Part shown: piece after piece, positions 27,705 through 36,812 of the stretch | Layout: the number at the start of each line of letters is the position of its first letter | How positions within the stretch are numbered: position 1 is the stretch's first letter | DNA from: Chitinivibrionia bacterium | GTDB lineage: Bacteria > Fibrobacterota > Chitinivibrionia > Chitinivibrionales > Chitinivibrionaceae | DNA length: 64,000 nucleotides | NCBI GenBank assembly: GCA_009779925.1 | Contig: WRAZ01000006.1 | Location: 1 to 64,000, forward strand | Direction: 5' to 3' | The notes under the pieces: generated by a model | The model's input: the letters and a program-made list of their open reading frames with translations, nothing else | What the model was told of the DNA's origin: nothing | Databases searched by the model: none | Program-made: the position numbers and the translations under genes

Positions 27705-27739
27705 TTCCTTGGAAATTCAACGAACCATAAGGAGAAAAA

Positions 27740-29572
27740 ATGAAAATTCCATTGAGAAGCGATACTGTTTTGCAGGGGCGGCTTATGTCGGGAGCGCGAG
27801 CGCTTTATCACGCAAACGGGCTTAAAAAGAAACATATCGGAAAACCTGTAATAGCAATAGCAAATTCATTCACGCAGTTTGTTCCGGGACACGTACATTT
27901 ACACGAAATCGGGCAGACGGTCAAAAAAGAAATAGAAGAAATGGGCTGTTTTGCCGCCGAATTTGACACTATGGCGATTTGCGACGGTATTGCTATGGGA
28001 CACGGCGGAATGCTGTATTCGCTTCCGAGCCGCGAAATAATTGCCGATACAGTAGAATATATGGTAAACGCACACAGGGCGGACGCGCTTATTTGCATTC
28101 CGAACTGCGACAAAATCGCTCCCGGTATGCTTATGGCGGCAATGCGCCTCAATATTCCGACGATTTTTGTAAGCGGCGGACCAATGGAAGCGGGAAAAGG
28201 CAACGGTCGAAAATACGATTTAATTGACGCAATGGTTATGGCGGGCGACAGAAACGTCAGCGATGAAGAACTTGCCGGAGTTGAAGCGGCGGCTTGTCCG
28301 ACTTGCGGAAGTTGTTCGGGAATGTTTACCGCAAACTCAATGAACTGTCTTACGGAAGCAATCGGTTTGGGGCTTCCCGGAAACGGAACGCTTTTGGCGA
28401 CGCATAAAAACCGCGTGGAACTTTTCAAAAGAGCGGCAAAACAAATTGTCGAAAATGCAAATAAATACTACGGCGACGGCGACGAAAACGTTTTGCCGAG
28501 AAGCATTGCGAGTAAAGCGGCATTTAATAACGCGGTGGCGCTTGATATTGCAATGGGCGGCTCCACAAACACAATTCTGCACTTGCTCGCCATAGCGCAA
28601 CAAGCGGGCGTGGACTACAAAATGTCGGATATTGACGTGCTTTCTCGCAAAATTCCGTGCATTTCAAAAGTAGCGCCGAACAGCGAAAAATATCACATCG
28701 AAGACGTTCACAGAGCGGGCGGAGTAATTGGGCTTATGGCGGAATTGGCGCGCGGCGGGCTTTTAGACACAAGCGTAAAGAGAGCCGATTGCTTAACTCT
28801 TGCCGAAGCGATAGATAAATACGACATTAAATCGCCGAATTGCGACGATATTACGAAAAAATTCTTCAAATCCGCTCCCGCAAACAAATATTGCATAGAA
28901 ATGGGCGCGCAGGAAACCTACTACGATGAACTCGACGACGACCGCGACAACGGCTGTATTCGCAGTGTTCCGAGCGCCTACTCAAAAGACGGCGGTTTGT
29001 GCGTGTTGTTCGGAAATATTGCCGAGCGCGGCTGCGTTGTAAAAACCGCCGGCGTTGACGAAAGCATATTTAATTTCGCGGGCAAAGCAGTGGTTTTCGA
29101 TAGCCAAGAGGCGGCTTGCGAGGGAATTTTGAGCGGAAAAATCGTTGCGGGCGACGTTGTGGTAATTCGCTACGAGGGACCAAAAGGCGGTCCCGGAATG
29201 CAGGAAATGCTATATCCGACCTCGTATATAAAATCAATTGGGCTTGGAAAAGAATGCGCGCTTATTACGGACGGTAGATTTTCGGGCGGAACAAGCGGGC
29301 TTTCCATCGGGCACATTTCTCCCGAAGCGGCAAGCGGCGGCGCAATAGGACTTGTGCGCGACGGCGATATTATAGAAATATCAATTCCGAACAGAAGCAT
29401 AAATTTGAAAGCGTCGCAGGACGAGTTGGATAAACGCAGATGTGAAGAGCGCGTCAAAGGAAAAGACGCGTTCAAGCCAAAGCGCGAGCGTTTTGTGTCC
29501 GACTCGCTTAAAATGTACGCTCATTTTGCGGTAAGCGCAGACGAGGGCGCTGTAAAGAGATTTGTGGATTAA
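27740..29572 (+). CDS. ilvD: Dihydroxy-acid dehydratase
   Basis: Dehydrates 2,3-dihydroxy-3-isovalerate and its isoleucine counterpart in branched-chain amino-acid synthesis. The 610 residues match the long IlvD form. Iron-sulfur cysteines are in [29 protein letters not shown] and [52 protein letters not shown] and [20 protein letters not shown] are canonical. Start ATG follows AAGGAG. The EamA gene starts 4 bases beyond the stop. Other ilv genes are not in the window. Confidence 0.97.
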   Translation: MKIPLRSDTVLQGRLMSGARALYHANGLKKKHIGKPVIAIANSFTQFVPGHVHLHEIGQTVKKEIEEMGCFAAEFDTMAICDGIAMGHGGMLYSLPSREIIADTVEYMVNAHRADALICIPNCDKIAPGMLMAAMRLNIPTIFVSGGPMEAGKGNGRKYDLIDAMVMAGDRNVSDEELAGVEAAACPTCGSCSGMFTANSMNCLTEAIGLGLPGNGTLLATHKNRVELFKRAAKQIVENANKYYGDGDENVLPRSIASKAAFNNAVALDIAMGGSTNTILHLLAIAQQAGVDYKMSDIDVLSRKIPCISKVAPNSEKYHIEDVHRAGGVIGLMAELARGGLLDTSVKRADCLTLAEAIDKYDIKSPNCDDITKKFFKSAPANKYCIEMGAQETYYDELDDDRDNGCIRSVPSAYSKDGGLCVLFGNIAERGCVVKTAGVDESIFNFAGKAVVFDSQEAACEGILSGKIVAGDVVVIRYEGPKGGPGMQEMLYPTSYIKSIGLGKECALITDGRFSGGTSGLSIGHISPEAASGGAIGLVRDGDIIEISIPNRSINLKASQDELDKRRCEERVKGKDAFKPKRERFVSDSLKMYAHFAVSADEGAVKRFVD

Positions 29573-29575
29573 GTT

Positions 29576-29989
29576 ATGTGGGTAGTTTATGCTTTACTTG
29601 CTGCCTTTTTTGCCGCGCTTGTTGCAATCTTTGCAAAAGTCGGCATTGAAGGGGTAAATTCAAATCTCGCGGTGGCTATCAGAACAGTTGTGGTTTTAGC
29701 AATGGCTTGGATTATAGTTTTTGCTACAGGAAAACACGCCGAAGTTGCGGCAATAACTCAAAAAAGCTGGGTGTTCCTTATACTTTCAGGGCTTGCAACA
29801 GGAATTTCGTGGCTGTTTTTCTACAGGGCATTGCAAATAGGTGATGTGTCAAAAGTTGTGCCTATAGACAAATTAAGCATAGTCATAACAATGATTTTAG
29901 CGTTTGTGATTTTGGGAGAAACAGTAAGCGTAAAGAAAATAATCGGCGCAATTCTTATAGTGGCGGGAACGTTTGTGTTGATTTTTTGA
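29576..29989 (+). CDS. Short EamA-family membrane transporter
   Basis: A 137-residue integral membrane protein with five hydrophobic segments (about 2-22, 33-52, 66-86, 93-112 and 118-136). It corresponds to a single EamA unit of the drug/metabolite transporter superfamily, which normally has two units in about 300 residues; short forms work as dimers. GLATGISWLFFYRALQIG and KLSIVITMILAFVILGE are typical. It is 4 bases behind ilvD, so a role in amino-acid or keto-acid export is possible but unproven. Confidence 0.82.
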   Translation: MWVVYALLAAFFAALVAIFAKVGIEGVNSNLAVAIRTVVVLAMAWIIVFATGKHAEVAAITQKSWVFLILSGLATGISWLFFYRALQIGDVSKVVPIDKLSIVITMILAFVILGETVSVKKIIGAILIVAGTFVLIF

Positions 29990-29992
29990 TGT

Positions 29993-30011
29993 AGGGCGAC
30001 CCTCGGTCGCC
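29993..30011. terminator. Short palindromic terminator between convergent genes
   Basis: GGGCGACC ctc GGTCGCCC, preceded by GATGTA, is a variant of the TGTAGGG-type palindromes. It separates the EamA gene (+) from the 30029 gene (-). Confidence 0.6.
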
Positions 30012-30028
30012 CATATTATATATGTTTT

Positions 30029-30415
30029 TTACCTTCTTACACCCAACTGCGCAAAATACTGATATATTTGACCGGTAGTTGTGCTTCTTGCCGTTGCTTG
30101 GACTATGTATGTTCCTGCGGCAACTCTGCGGTTGGTGTTTCTTCCGTTTAAGTCCCATTTCATTTGGAGCAGATTTGCATTGCCGACTCTTTTGGTTGAG
30201 CCGTTTTTAGAGAAAAGGACATTGCCTTGATTGTCGTAAATCAAAACTCTGATGTCTGTCGGTTCAGGGGTTAAAATATCGAAAACAGCTCTTTCGTTTG
30301 CAGGGTTTTCGTGAATGAAAACTCCGAAATCGCTTCTGTCCGTTGCATTATCCGCACTTGTAGCCGCCACAGGCAAACACAACAAGAACATCAAAAAAAT
30401 CAGAATAGCTTTCAT
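30029..30415 (-). CDS. Secreted stand-alone FlgD-Ig/sorting-type domain
   Basis: A 128-residue exported protein (signal peptide ending LPVAATSA). The mature part matches the C-terminal domains of surface proteins in this window: FIHENPANERAVFDILTPEP, IRVLIYDNQGNVLF, LQMKWDLNGRN, RRVAAGTYIVQATA, YFAQLGVRR. The same order occurs at the C-terminus of the 49003-51960 product (ILFTNPVSESAELHIVLP...GRFVANGTYLIVVEAT...SSRIGVNR). The fold is FlgD-Ig-like and may serve secretion or surface attachment. A domain on its own is unusual. Confidence 0.65.
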   Translation of the reverse strand: MKAILIFLMFLLCLPVAATSADNATDRSDFGVFIHENPANERAVFDILTPEPTDIRVLIYDNQGNVLFSKNGSTKRVGNANLLQMKWDLNGRNTNRRVAAGTYIVQATARSTTTGQIYQYFAQLGVRR

Positions 30416-30602
30416 ATTATCTCCATTTTTTATTATTTATTCACGATAAATATACTATATTGCGGCGTGGTTAGCACAAAAAAATCAAGTGAATGCCGAT
30501 TTTTTGTAAAAAATGTTATATTCTCACCCATTTTGGTGTCGCCAAAATAGTATATTAGTGCCGTTAAATTTAAAAAATGAAAAAACGGAGGAGAACTCGT
30601 TT

Positions 30603-31115
30603 ATGAAAAAAATGGCTTTTGTAATTGCAATCATTATGTTTTTGGCAATCGGTGCTTCAGCGCAACTCAGAATTGGTTTTGTTAATTCGGACGAAGTTTT
30701 GAGCCAATACAGCGGAACAAGACGCGCGGAAGAAGAACTTCGCCGCGAATATCAAAGATGGGAGCAAGAAGCAACAAGAATGCAGGAAAACATCCTCAGA
30801 ATGGAAGAAAACCTCAACAGGCAGGCTCTTCTTCTCAGCGAAGACCGCAGAACCGAACTTCGCAGAGAAATTCAGGATTCCGTAATGGCGTATCAAAGAT
30901 TTTTGCAGGAGCATTTCGGACAGCAAGGCTTGGCGGCTCAGCGAAATAACGAACTTTTGCGCCCTATTATAGAAAGAATAAACACAATAATTAACCAAAT
31001 CGCAAGAGACGAAAACTACGACTTCATATTTGATGCGAGAGCGGGAATTGTTTTTGCAAAACCTGTTTACGACTTAACCGACCAAGTGGTAAGAGCGCTT
31101 AACGCAGGAAGATAA
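30603..31115 (+). CDS. skp: OmpH/Skp-family periplasmic chaperone
   Basis: A 170-residue periplasmic chaperone for outer-membrane proteins. Signal peptide MKKMAFVIAIIMFLAIGASA; then LRIGFVNSDEVLSQY, a long charged coiled coil (about 40-115, with many Glu/Arg), and the closing DENYDFIFDARAGIVFAKPVYDLTDQVV, all as in Skp. GGAGGA precedes the ATG at 30603. Promoter-like CCAAAATAGTATATTAG lies upstream at about 30542-30558. lpxD and a GT2 gene follow at 2-base spacing and with an 11-base overlap, giving an envelope operon. Confidence 0.9.
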   Translation: MKKMAFVIAIIMFLAIGASAQLRIGFVNSDEVLSQYSGTRRAEEELRREYQRWEQEATRMQENILRMEENLNRQALLLSEDRRTELRREIQDSVMAYQRFLQEHFGQQGLAAQRNNELLRPIIERINTIINQIARDENYDFIFDARAGIVFAKPVYDLTDQVVRALNAGR

Positions 31116-31117
31116 TT

Positions 31118-32164
31118 TTGACATTAAGACAAATTATAGACGCGACAGGCGGCATTCTTTGCGGCAAAATCAACGAAATGCTCGAAATTTCGGGCATTTC
31201 TTCTGTTGTACTTGCTAATGAAAGCCAAGTTTCGTTTATTGTTAAGCCCAATTATATTGAAGACGCCAAATCCTCAAAGGCGGCGGCGGTTTTTGTAAAA
31301 GAAGGTTGGGATTTGGGTGAAAAACCTGCAATAATCGTTCGAGACCCATATTGGGCGTATGCTATAACAGCACAGCTTTTTGAAGACGACAAACCTATTT
31401 TTGACGGGCAATGTATAGCAATCTCCTGCGATGCGATAATCGACAAATCCGCAATGATAAGCGAAGACGTATCTGTCGCTGCGGGAACGGTTATCGGTGA
31501 AAACGTGAAAATCGGCAAAAGAACGAAAATCGACGCTCGCGTGGTCATAGAAAAAAACACGATTATCGGCGACGATTGCCATATTCAATCCGGCGCAATA
31601 ATTCGCTACGGCTCAAAAATCGGCTCTCGCGTAATTATTGCAAGCGGCGCGGTTATCGGAAGCGAGGGCTTTGCCAACGCCTTTGACGGCAAAAGATTTT
31701 TGAGAATCCCCTGCTTCGGCTCTGTTTTAATTGAAGACGACGCAGAAATCGGAGCTAACACTACCATAGACCGAGGAAATTTCGCGGACACAATTATCCA
31801 TAAAGGCGCAAGAGTTGATAATTTGATTATGATTGCCCACAACTGCGAAATAGGGGAGAGTTGCGGAATTGCGGCGCAGGTCGGATTTGCAGGCTCCACC
31901 AAAATCGGAAACCGCGTTATGATTGCAGGACAAGCAGGCTTCGGCGGACATATAGAAATAGGCGACGATAGTTTTGTCGGCGGACAGGCGGGAATTCAGC
32001 AGAGCTATCCCGCACAGTCAAAAATAACAGGCTCGCCCGCAATAGACCTTATGAAACGTCGTCGTATAGACAAAATTGAAGAAAATTTACCCGAAACGCT
32101 AAAAGAAATAAAAAAGATTCGTACGGAACTGGACGAATTAAGGGAGAAAATTTATGGCAACTGA
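31118..32164 (+). CDS. lpxD: UDP-3-O-acylglucosamine N-acyltransferase
   Basis: Third step of lipid A synthesis: adds the second acyl chain to UDP-3-O-acyl-glucosamine. The 348 residues start with TTG at 31118 (AGGAAG upstream). The N-terminal LpxD domain (about 1-95) is followed by a hexapeptide left-handed helix (about 105-320) with a run of I/V-G-x-x-V/T repeats (VIGENVKIGKRTKIDARVVI). The catalytic His region is LIMIAHNCEIGESCGIAAQVGFAG. A C-terminal helix completes it. The skp-lpxD order is common in Gram-negative bacteria. Confidence 0.96.
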   Translation: MTLRQIIDATGGILCGKINEMLEISGISSVVLANESQVSFIVKPNYIEDAKSSKAAAVFVKEGWDLGEKPAIIVRDPYWAYAITAQLFEDDKPIFDGQCIAISCDAIIDKSAMISEDVSVAAGTVIGENVKIGKRTKIDARVVIEKNTIIGDDCHIQSGAIIRYGSKIGSRVIIASGAVIGSEGFANAFDGKRFLRIPCFGSVLIEDDAEIGANTTIDRGNFADTIIHKGARVDNLIMIAHNCEIGESCGIAAQVGFAGSTKIGNRVMIAGQAGFGGHIEIGDDSFVGGQAGIQQSYPAQSKITGSPAIDLMKRRRIDKIEENLPETLKEIKKIRTELDELREKIYGN

Positions 32165-32885
32165 GCCAAAAGTTCTTATAATTATTCCGACTTACAATGA
32201 AAGAGACAATATTCCGCTTATTATTCCGCAAATCAAAAAACGTTTGCCTAAAGCGCATATTTTGATTGTTGACGACAATTCACCCGACGGAACTTCGCAG
32301 ATAGCAAAGGATATGTCAAAGAATATTGACGGGATTTTCGTTCTCGACCGTTGCAAAAAAGACGGCTTGGGAAAAGCATATATCGCAGGTTTCAAGTGGG
32401 CGCTTGAAGATGATAAAAAATACGACCTGATATTCGAAATGGACGCCGACTTTTCGCACAATCCCGACTATTTGCCAAACTTTATAGAAGCGGCGCAAAC
32501 TGCGGATTTGGTTATCGGCTCGCGTTATATCGACGGAAAAGTGAATGTGGTGAATTGGCCCCTCAAACGTCTGCTTTTGAGTTATTTCGGAAATATGGCG
32601 GCGCGTTTTATCGCAGGAATAAAAATTATGGACTGCACGGGCGGTTTCAAATGTTTCCGCGTAGATACTTTACGCGCGATAAACTTAGACGGCGTTGCTT
32701 CTTCGGGCTATTCTTTTCAAGTGGAAATGAACTATTACGTGCAGAAAAAAGGGCTGAAAATAAAAGAAATTCCCATTATTTTTAAGGACAGAGAACTCGG
32801 CGTATCAAAAATGTCGTCAAAAATCGTCAGCGAGGCGCTTGCTTTGCTTTGGAAATTGCGCCTTAAATCACTTTTTACGAAGTAA
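32154..32885 (+). CDS. GT2 polyprenol-phosphate sugar transferase (Dpm1-like)
   Basis: A 243-residue cytoplasmic or membrane-associated glycosyltransferase that loads mannose or a related sugar onto polyprenyl phosphate. Motifs are LIIIPTYNERDNIPLII, ILIVDDNSPDGTSQIA (DDxSxDGT), MDADFSHNPDYLP (DAD), SRYIDG, CTGGFKCFRVDTL and FKDRELGVSKMS. There are no C-terminal membrane helices, as in short DPM1-type enzymes. It overlaps lpxD by 11 bases and the opposing methyltransferase gene by 18 bases at the 3' end. Confidence 0.9.
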   Translation: MATEPKVLIIIPTYNERDNIPLIIPQIKKRLPKAHILIVDDNSPDGTSQIAKDMSKNIDGIFVLDRCKKDGLGKAYIAGFKWALEDDKKYDLIFEMDADFSHNPDYLPNFIEAAQTADLVIGSRYIDGKVNVVNWPLKRLLLSYFGNMAARFIAGIKIMDCTGGFKCFRVDTLRAINLDGVASSGYSFQVEMNYYVQKKGLKIKEIPIIFKDRELGVSKMSSKIVSEALALLWKLRLKSLFTK

Positions 32886-33617
32886 AAAATGCACTCGTTC
32901 GCTTTTTTTATTGTATAGAGTTTGTTCGAAGTCTCCCCAGATACCAACCGTGTCAAATAAGTTTTTCGGAATAAATGCGGCTATTTCTTCTACTTTGCGC
33001 ACCTTTTGGCGATGTTTTTCTTTAAATCTTCCGTAATTTCCGTCTTCTTGGCGAAGATAAATATCAAAATCGTTGTGCTGAATACAGTTTTTTTCGTCGT
33101 AATAACTTTCGCGAATATAAGTGAAGTCTTCGCCTGAAAGCGCCTCGCGATAGTTTGTGAAATAAGTTTTTGAGTTGGTTTGCGTGGTAATGTCGAACAA
33201 AAAAAGTCCGCCGTCTGCTAAAACTCTGTGAGCTTCTTCAAAGGTTTGGGTAAAACCTTCCGCCTCAAAAATGTAATTTATTCCGTCAAAAAGGAAAAGT
33301 AAGAGGTCGAATTTAGTGTTAAACGGTAAATTTCGGCAGTCGGCACAGACAAAATCAAGCCCTTTGTTTTTTGCGATTTGCGCCATTTCGAAAGATAGGT
33401 CGCATCCTTGATAAGAAAACTCGCTCTCGCTGAGTTTTTTTCCTAAAGTTCCTGTTCCTGCGCCGAGTTCTAAAATTTTTGCATCTTTTTTTAGACCGTT
33501 TTGACTGCAAATTTTCAAAATTAAATCAAACCACGAATTATATGACAAAAAAGACATTACTTTGTCGTAAATTTGTGCGAGCGCTCCGTATTGTGCGCAA
33601 GATTTGTCGTCGTTCAT
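32868..33617 (-). CDS. Class I SAM-dependent methyltransferase
   Basis: A 249-residue methyltransferase of unknown substrate. Motif I is ILELGAGTGTLGKKL, then YQGCDLSFEMAQIA, FVCADCRNLPF, FDLLLFLFDGINYI and VLADGGLFLFDITTQ, the usual Rossmann order. It resembles YjjT/Methyltransf_25-type enzymes. The ATG at 33617 is 5 bases past the surA-like stop; an in-frame upstream ATG (33659) would run into that gene. It ends tail-to-tail with the GT2 gene. Confidence 0.82.
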   Translation of the reverse strand: MNDDKSCAQYGALAQIYDKVMSFLSYNSWFDLILKICSQNGLKKDAKILELGAGTGTLGKKLSESEFSYQGCDLSFEMAQIAKNKGLDFVCADCRNLPFNTKFDLLLFLFDGINYIFEAEGFTQTFEEAHRVLADGGLFLFDITTQTNSKTYFTNYREALSGEDFTYIRESYYDEKNCIQHNDFDIYLRQEDGNYGRFKEKHRQKVRKVEEIAAFIPKNLFDTVGIWGDFEQTLYNKKSERVHFLLRKK

Positions 33618-33622
33618 TTGGA

Positions 33623-34903
33623 TTAACGGTAAATCTGAATAAATACGTCGTTGCGCCAACGAGTTATTAATTCCAATAATCTTTCTTGAGAGTTCATCTG
33701 CGAGGCAAATCTGGCAATATCGTCGAAGTCGTTTTCAAAATCCATAGTGCGATTTTGGTTGTAGTCGCTTACTCTGAAGAGAAAAACGCTGTTTTCTCTG
33801 CGAAATGCCTGCCCTACTGTTCCGACATTCAAATTCGGCAAACTGTTTCGGACGGGTGCGTCAAGAGTTCGGACTGTCTGCCAACCTAAATCTCCGCCGA
33901 ACGATCTTGTGATATTGTCTGTGCTGAATTTTTCAACCGCCGCCGTAAATTGTTCTTCCGTAGGCTTTGAATTTGCAGTTGAATCCAAACTTTGCATTGC
34001 TTGGGCTATGTTTTTTTCGTTAGGATTTACAGGAATAAATATGTGGAAAACCCGAACACCTTGTCCGCTTCTTTCGGTTACCCTCAACAAATGCCAACCC
34101 AACCGCGTTTCGATTGGCGCGCTTACTTCGCCCGGCTCAAGCGCAAATGCCGCGGCTTCCAATCTGACCAACGCAAGTGTTCCTCTTGCGACAAAGCCCA
34201 AATCTCCGCCTGTTGTTTCGGCGCCCGGTTCGCGAGAGTGTCTTCTTGCCATATCCTCAAATCTTTCGCCTCTTTCCACAATCTGACGGCGGATATAAAC
34301 AATGGTGTCAAATGCTCTTTGGCGAGCGGCGGAGTCAATTCCGACCTGCATTTCTATTTTTTGCAAGCGCACACTTTCGCCGAGTTGGGGAAGAGAGTCT
34401 TTGAAGTTATTGTAAAAGTTTCTGACTTCTTCGCGAGACAAATCTCTATCGACTATATAATGGTGCATTACCTGCTGTCGTATCATTTCTTGACGGGTTT
34501 GTATTGAAATTTGTTCTCGGAATTCTTCAAAGCTCATATTGTCCTGTTGGCGCAATACCATAACTAATTGGTCCATAGTCAATCTGTGTTGTGCAAGGAT
34601 TTGGTTTACCCTGTTATCGACCTGCTCCCAAACGTCAAAATCCGATATGTGTATATTTGTGTCGGCATTGGCGTGGGCTACCAAAATTCGGCTGTTTATA
34701 AGTTCTTCAAGCGCTTGCTCGAAAATCACGTTTCTCATTAGTGCATCGCCGCCTGTTTGTTGCAATTTCATATCTGTATATACGCTTACTTCCGAATACA
34801 AAATCGCGGAATCACCGACAACGGCAATTACTCGGTCGCGCGTAAATTCGGAGGCGAAAATCAATGTTGCAAGAAACAAAATCGCAAGTATCGTTTTTTT
34901 CAT
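33623..34903 (-). CDS. SurA-type periplasmic peptidyl-prolyl isomerase
   Basis: A 426-residue chaperone/isomerase for outer-membrane proteins. Signal peptide MKKTILAILFLATLIFA; SurA_N domain (about 20-150, RDRVIAVVGDSAILYSEV); first parvulin domain (about 180-285, GGDLGFVARGTL and GWHLLRV); second, more diverged domain (about 285-390, VRVFHIFIPVN and GGDLGW). It sits 4 bases after the interrupted isomerase lipoprotein gene and before a methyltransferase gene. Together with Skp and the large barrels it indicates active outer-membrane protein assembly. Confidence 0.9.
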   Translation of the reverse strand: MKKTILAILFLATLIFASEFTRDRVIAVVGDSAILYSEVSVYTDMKLQQTGGDALMRNVIFEQALEELINSRILVAHANADTNIHISDFDVWEQVDNRVNQILAQHRLTMDQLVMVLRQQDNMSFEEFREQISIQTRQEMIRQQVMHHYIVDRDLSREEVRNFYNNFKDSLPQLGESVRLQKIEMQVGIDSAARQRAFDTIVYIRRQIVERGERFEDMARRHSREPGAETTGGDLGFVARGTLALVRLEAAAFALEPGEVSAPIETRLGWHLLRVTERSGQGVRVFHIFIPVNPNEKNIAQAMQSLDSTANSKPTEEQFTAAVEKFSTDNITRSFGGDLGWQTVRTLDAPVRNSLPNLNVGTVGQAFRRENSVFLFRVSDYNQNRTMDFENDFDDIARFASQMNSQERLLELITRWRNDVFIQIYR

Positions 34904-34907
34904 TTAT

Positions 34908-35783
34908 TTAATCCTCCGCTTGCTCTTGCGGCTGTTGCGCTTCGATATTTACTGTTTGATGTTTTCCTAAATTTGCCATAAATTCTCTGTCGAATGTGTA
35001 ATCGGTGCGGTTGCGCAATCTTGAGAAAATATCTCCGACAACTTCGTTTTGCTTTCTTGTCAGCAGATTGCGTTTAATCAAATCTATAACTTCTTCCAAA
35101 AGTGCGGGGGTTCCTGCGTTTTCCCGAGCCAAAATCAAGTAGATGTAATATCTGTCGTCTTCTCCTATCGGGGCGGTTAATCCGTTGACCCTGGTGGTGA
35201 AAACCGTATTCCAAGTAACGGGCGTGAATGCCGACTGCGGCATAAATACTATATCTTCAAACTGTGGCGTTTCTTCCAAAGAATGGGCATTGCTTCGCGC
35301 ACGGAAATTTTCTACGCTGAGTCCTTCTCTTACTTGCCACGCCATTCTGAGGTTGGGAAGAGCAATTCTTGCGGCTCGAATGACAGGCTCTTGGCGTATG
35401 TATAATTGTGCGTTATCTCTGAATTCCTGATGAATATCGCTGATTGTAAGTTCGACGGGTTTCGCAGTGCCGATTGCTTGTTGTATATATAATACGGAAA
35501 GGAGGTTGCGTTGCATATCGTGAATTATGCGCCTTGTGTTTTCATCTCTGTGAAGTCCCAAATCAAGTGCTGCCTGATACGTCAGTTCCGTGTTAGACCA
35601 CTCTCTGATGAAGTTTAGTTTTTCTTCGGGAGTTGCATCTTCCCCGAGTGCCGTTATCAAATCCCTTTCGGTCAGAGCCGCTTAGCCTATTTGCATAATT
35701 GCAGGCTCATTTGAAACAGTTTCTTCTCGGCAAGATGTAATTAACAATGTTGCCGCCAATAAACAAAAAATAATATGTTTCAT
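34908..35783 (-). pseudogene. Isomerase/chaperone-like lipoprotein gene with in-frame stop
   Basis: A full-length start is at 35783 (GGAGGA upstream) and gives a lipoprotein signal MKHIIFCLLAATLLITSC. At codon 34 the frame has TAA (35682-35684) in the text 'MQIG-stop-AALTERDL', where homologues usually have 'vG...lT..dL'. The frame then stays open for 258 codons to 34908, with SurA_N/PpiC-like features (TPEEKLNFIREWSNTELTYQAAL, VIRAARIALPNLRMAW, YYIYLILAREN). A reinitiation TTG at 35660 lacks a signal peptide. One base change (for example GAA to TAA) would explain it. The stop could be real, recoded or a sequencing error. Confidence 0.7.
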
Positions 35784-35967
35784 CAATATTTCCTCCATTA
35801 ATCCGCACTAAAATAGTAAAAAATACAGACAGAATGCAAGAAAAAATACAAAAAGTGCGTTTTTATTTGCAAAATGTCTGCCGAAAATATATATTTATGT
35901 ATGAAAACCGATAAAATCAATGAAAAAATCGGTAAAAAACAAACAGCAATCCGTGGAGAATGTCATT

Positions 35968-36507
35968 ATGAGAATAATTGTAACGGGACCAAAATCGTCG
36001 GGCAAAAGTAATATTGGGTTCAGGCTTGCGTCGTTGCGCAAAATTCCGTTTTACGATCTTGACGAGCAAATAGAGAAAATATTTGAAGCAGAAGAGCGTA
36101 CGCATCTTTCTTTCAGGGAGATATATAGGCGGCACGGCGAAGAAAAATTTCGCGAATTAGAGATGCGCGCCATAAAATATATGGAGAATTTTGAAAATGT
36201 TTTGCTTTCGACAGGCGGAAGTACTTTTATGAATGACACCGCAAAAGAAATGTTGCAAAAAAATTCCTATATAATCCTGCTTCATAACACTCCCGAAACT
36301 CTTTGGACAAGAACAATCCGAAAAGGACTTCCTTCATATCTGGAAGGCGCACAAAATCCGCAAGAAGTGTTTTTCGCGCGTGTAAACGAGGTTGTGAATT
36401 TAATAAAACCGATAGCAGGGCTTGTTATGGAAACAAGTAATTTGTCCATAGAAGAGGTCGCTCAGATGCTGGATTACGAATTGGATTACAGGAAAATCAA
36501 GTTTTAG
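35968..36507 (+). CDS. Shikimate kinase-like P-loop kinase
   Basis: A 179-residue kinase of the AroK fold, expected to phosphorylate shikimate in the aromatic pathway. Walker A is GPKSSGKSNIGFRLA (about 7-21). DLDEQIE matches the shikimate-binding DxD block, then FREIYRRHGEEKFRELE and LSTGGS (GGG/GGx motif), with a lid region TIRKGLPSYL. The start at 35968 is chosen over the ATG at 35920 because GGAG lies 9 bases upstream and the P-loop is then near the N-terminus. The lid Arg pattern is not classic, so a related gluconate/shikimate-like kinase is possible. Confidence 0.8.
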   Translation: MRIIVTGPKSSGKSNIGFRLASLRKIPFYDLDEQIEKIFEAEERTHLSFREIYRRHGEEKFRELEMRAIKYMENFENVLLSTGGSTFMNDTAKEMLQKNSYIILLHNTPETLWTRTIRKGLPSYLEGAQNPQEVFFARVNEVVNLIKPIAGLVMETSNLSIEEVAQMLDYELDYRKIKF

Positions 36508-36812
36508 ACTACAGAAAAAAATAAAAAGTGTAAAATTCATATTGATATTATCGTTTGATATTGATATTATCGTTTTTTTTGTATAAATTTGAAACTTATG
36601 ATTATAAAATACAGAAAGAGGCAAAGCAGAGAGGTTGCGGCACTGCTTTGCCTCGGGCTTTCATAAGACACTGAAATAAAAATCTAACAAAATTTCAGTG
36701 CTGTTCTTGAAAGCCCATACCGCCGAAACCTATCGAAATTAAGCAATGGGCTTACTTAAGTTCTATTCTGACGGTAATATTATTTTAGGGGGGCAAAGAA
36801 ACAATTATTCAT
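36508..36812. other. Gene-free interval with direct repeat and strong hairpins
   Basis: Contains a 19-base direct repeat, twice in tandem (36539-36576, unit ATATTGATATTATCGTTTG). Then come two abutting perfect hairpins (36618-36654 and 36655-36716) and weaker stems (TAAGC/GCTTA, TACCG/CGGTA) to about 36780. It could be a noncoding RNA on the + strand, or the structured 3' region of the small minus-strand gene at 36813-36992. No known RNA family (tmRNA, 6S, SRP, RNase P) was matched by its conserved motifs. Confidence 0.5.

Noticed and set aside
36655-36716. CRISPR-like or retron element at the hairpins
   Set aside because: There are no spaced direct repeats, no cas genes and no reverse transcriptase nearby.
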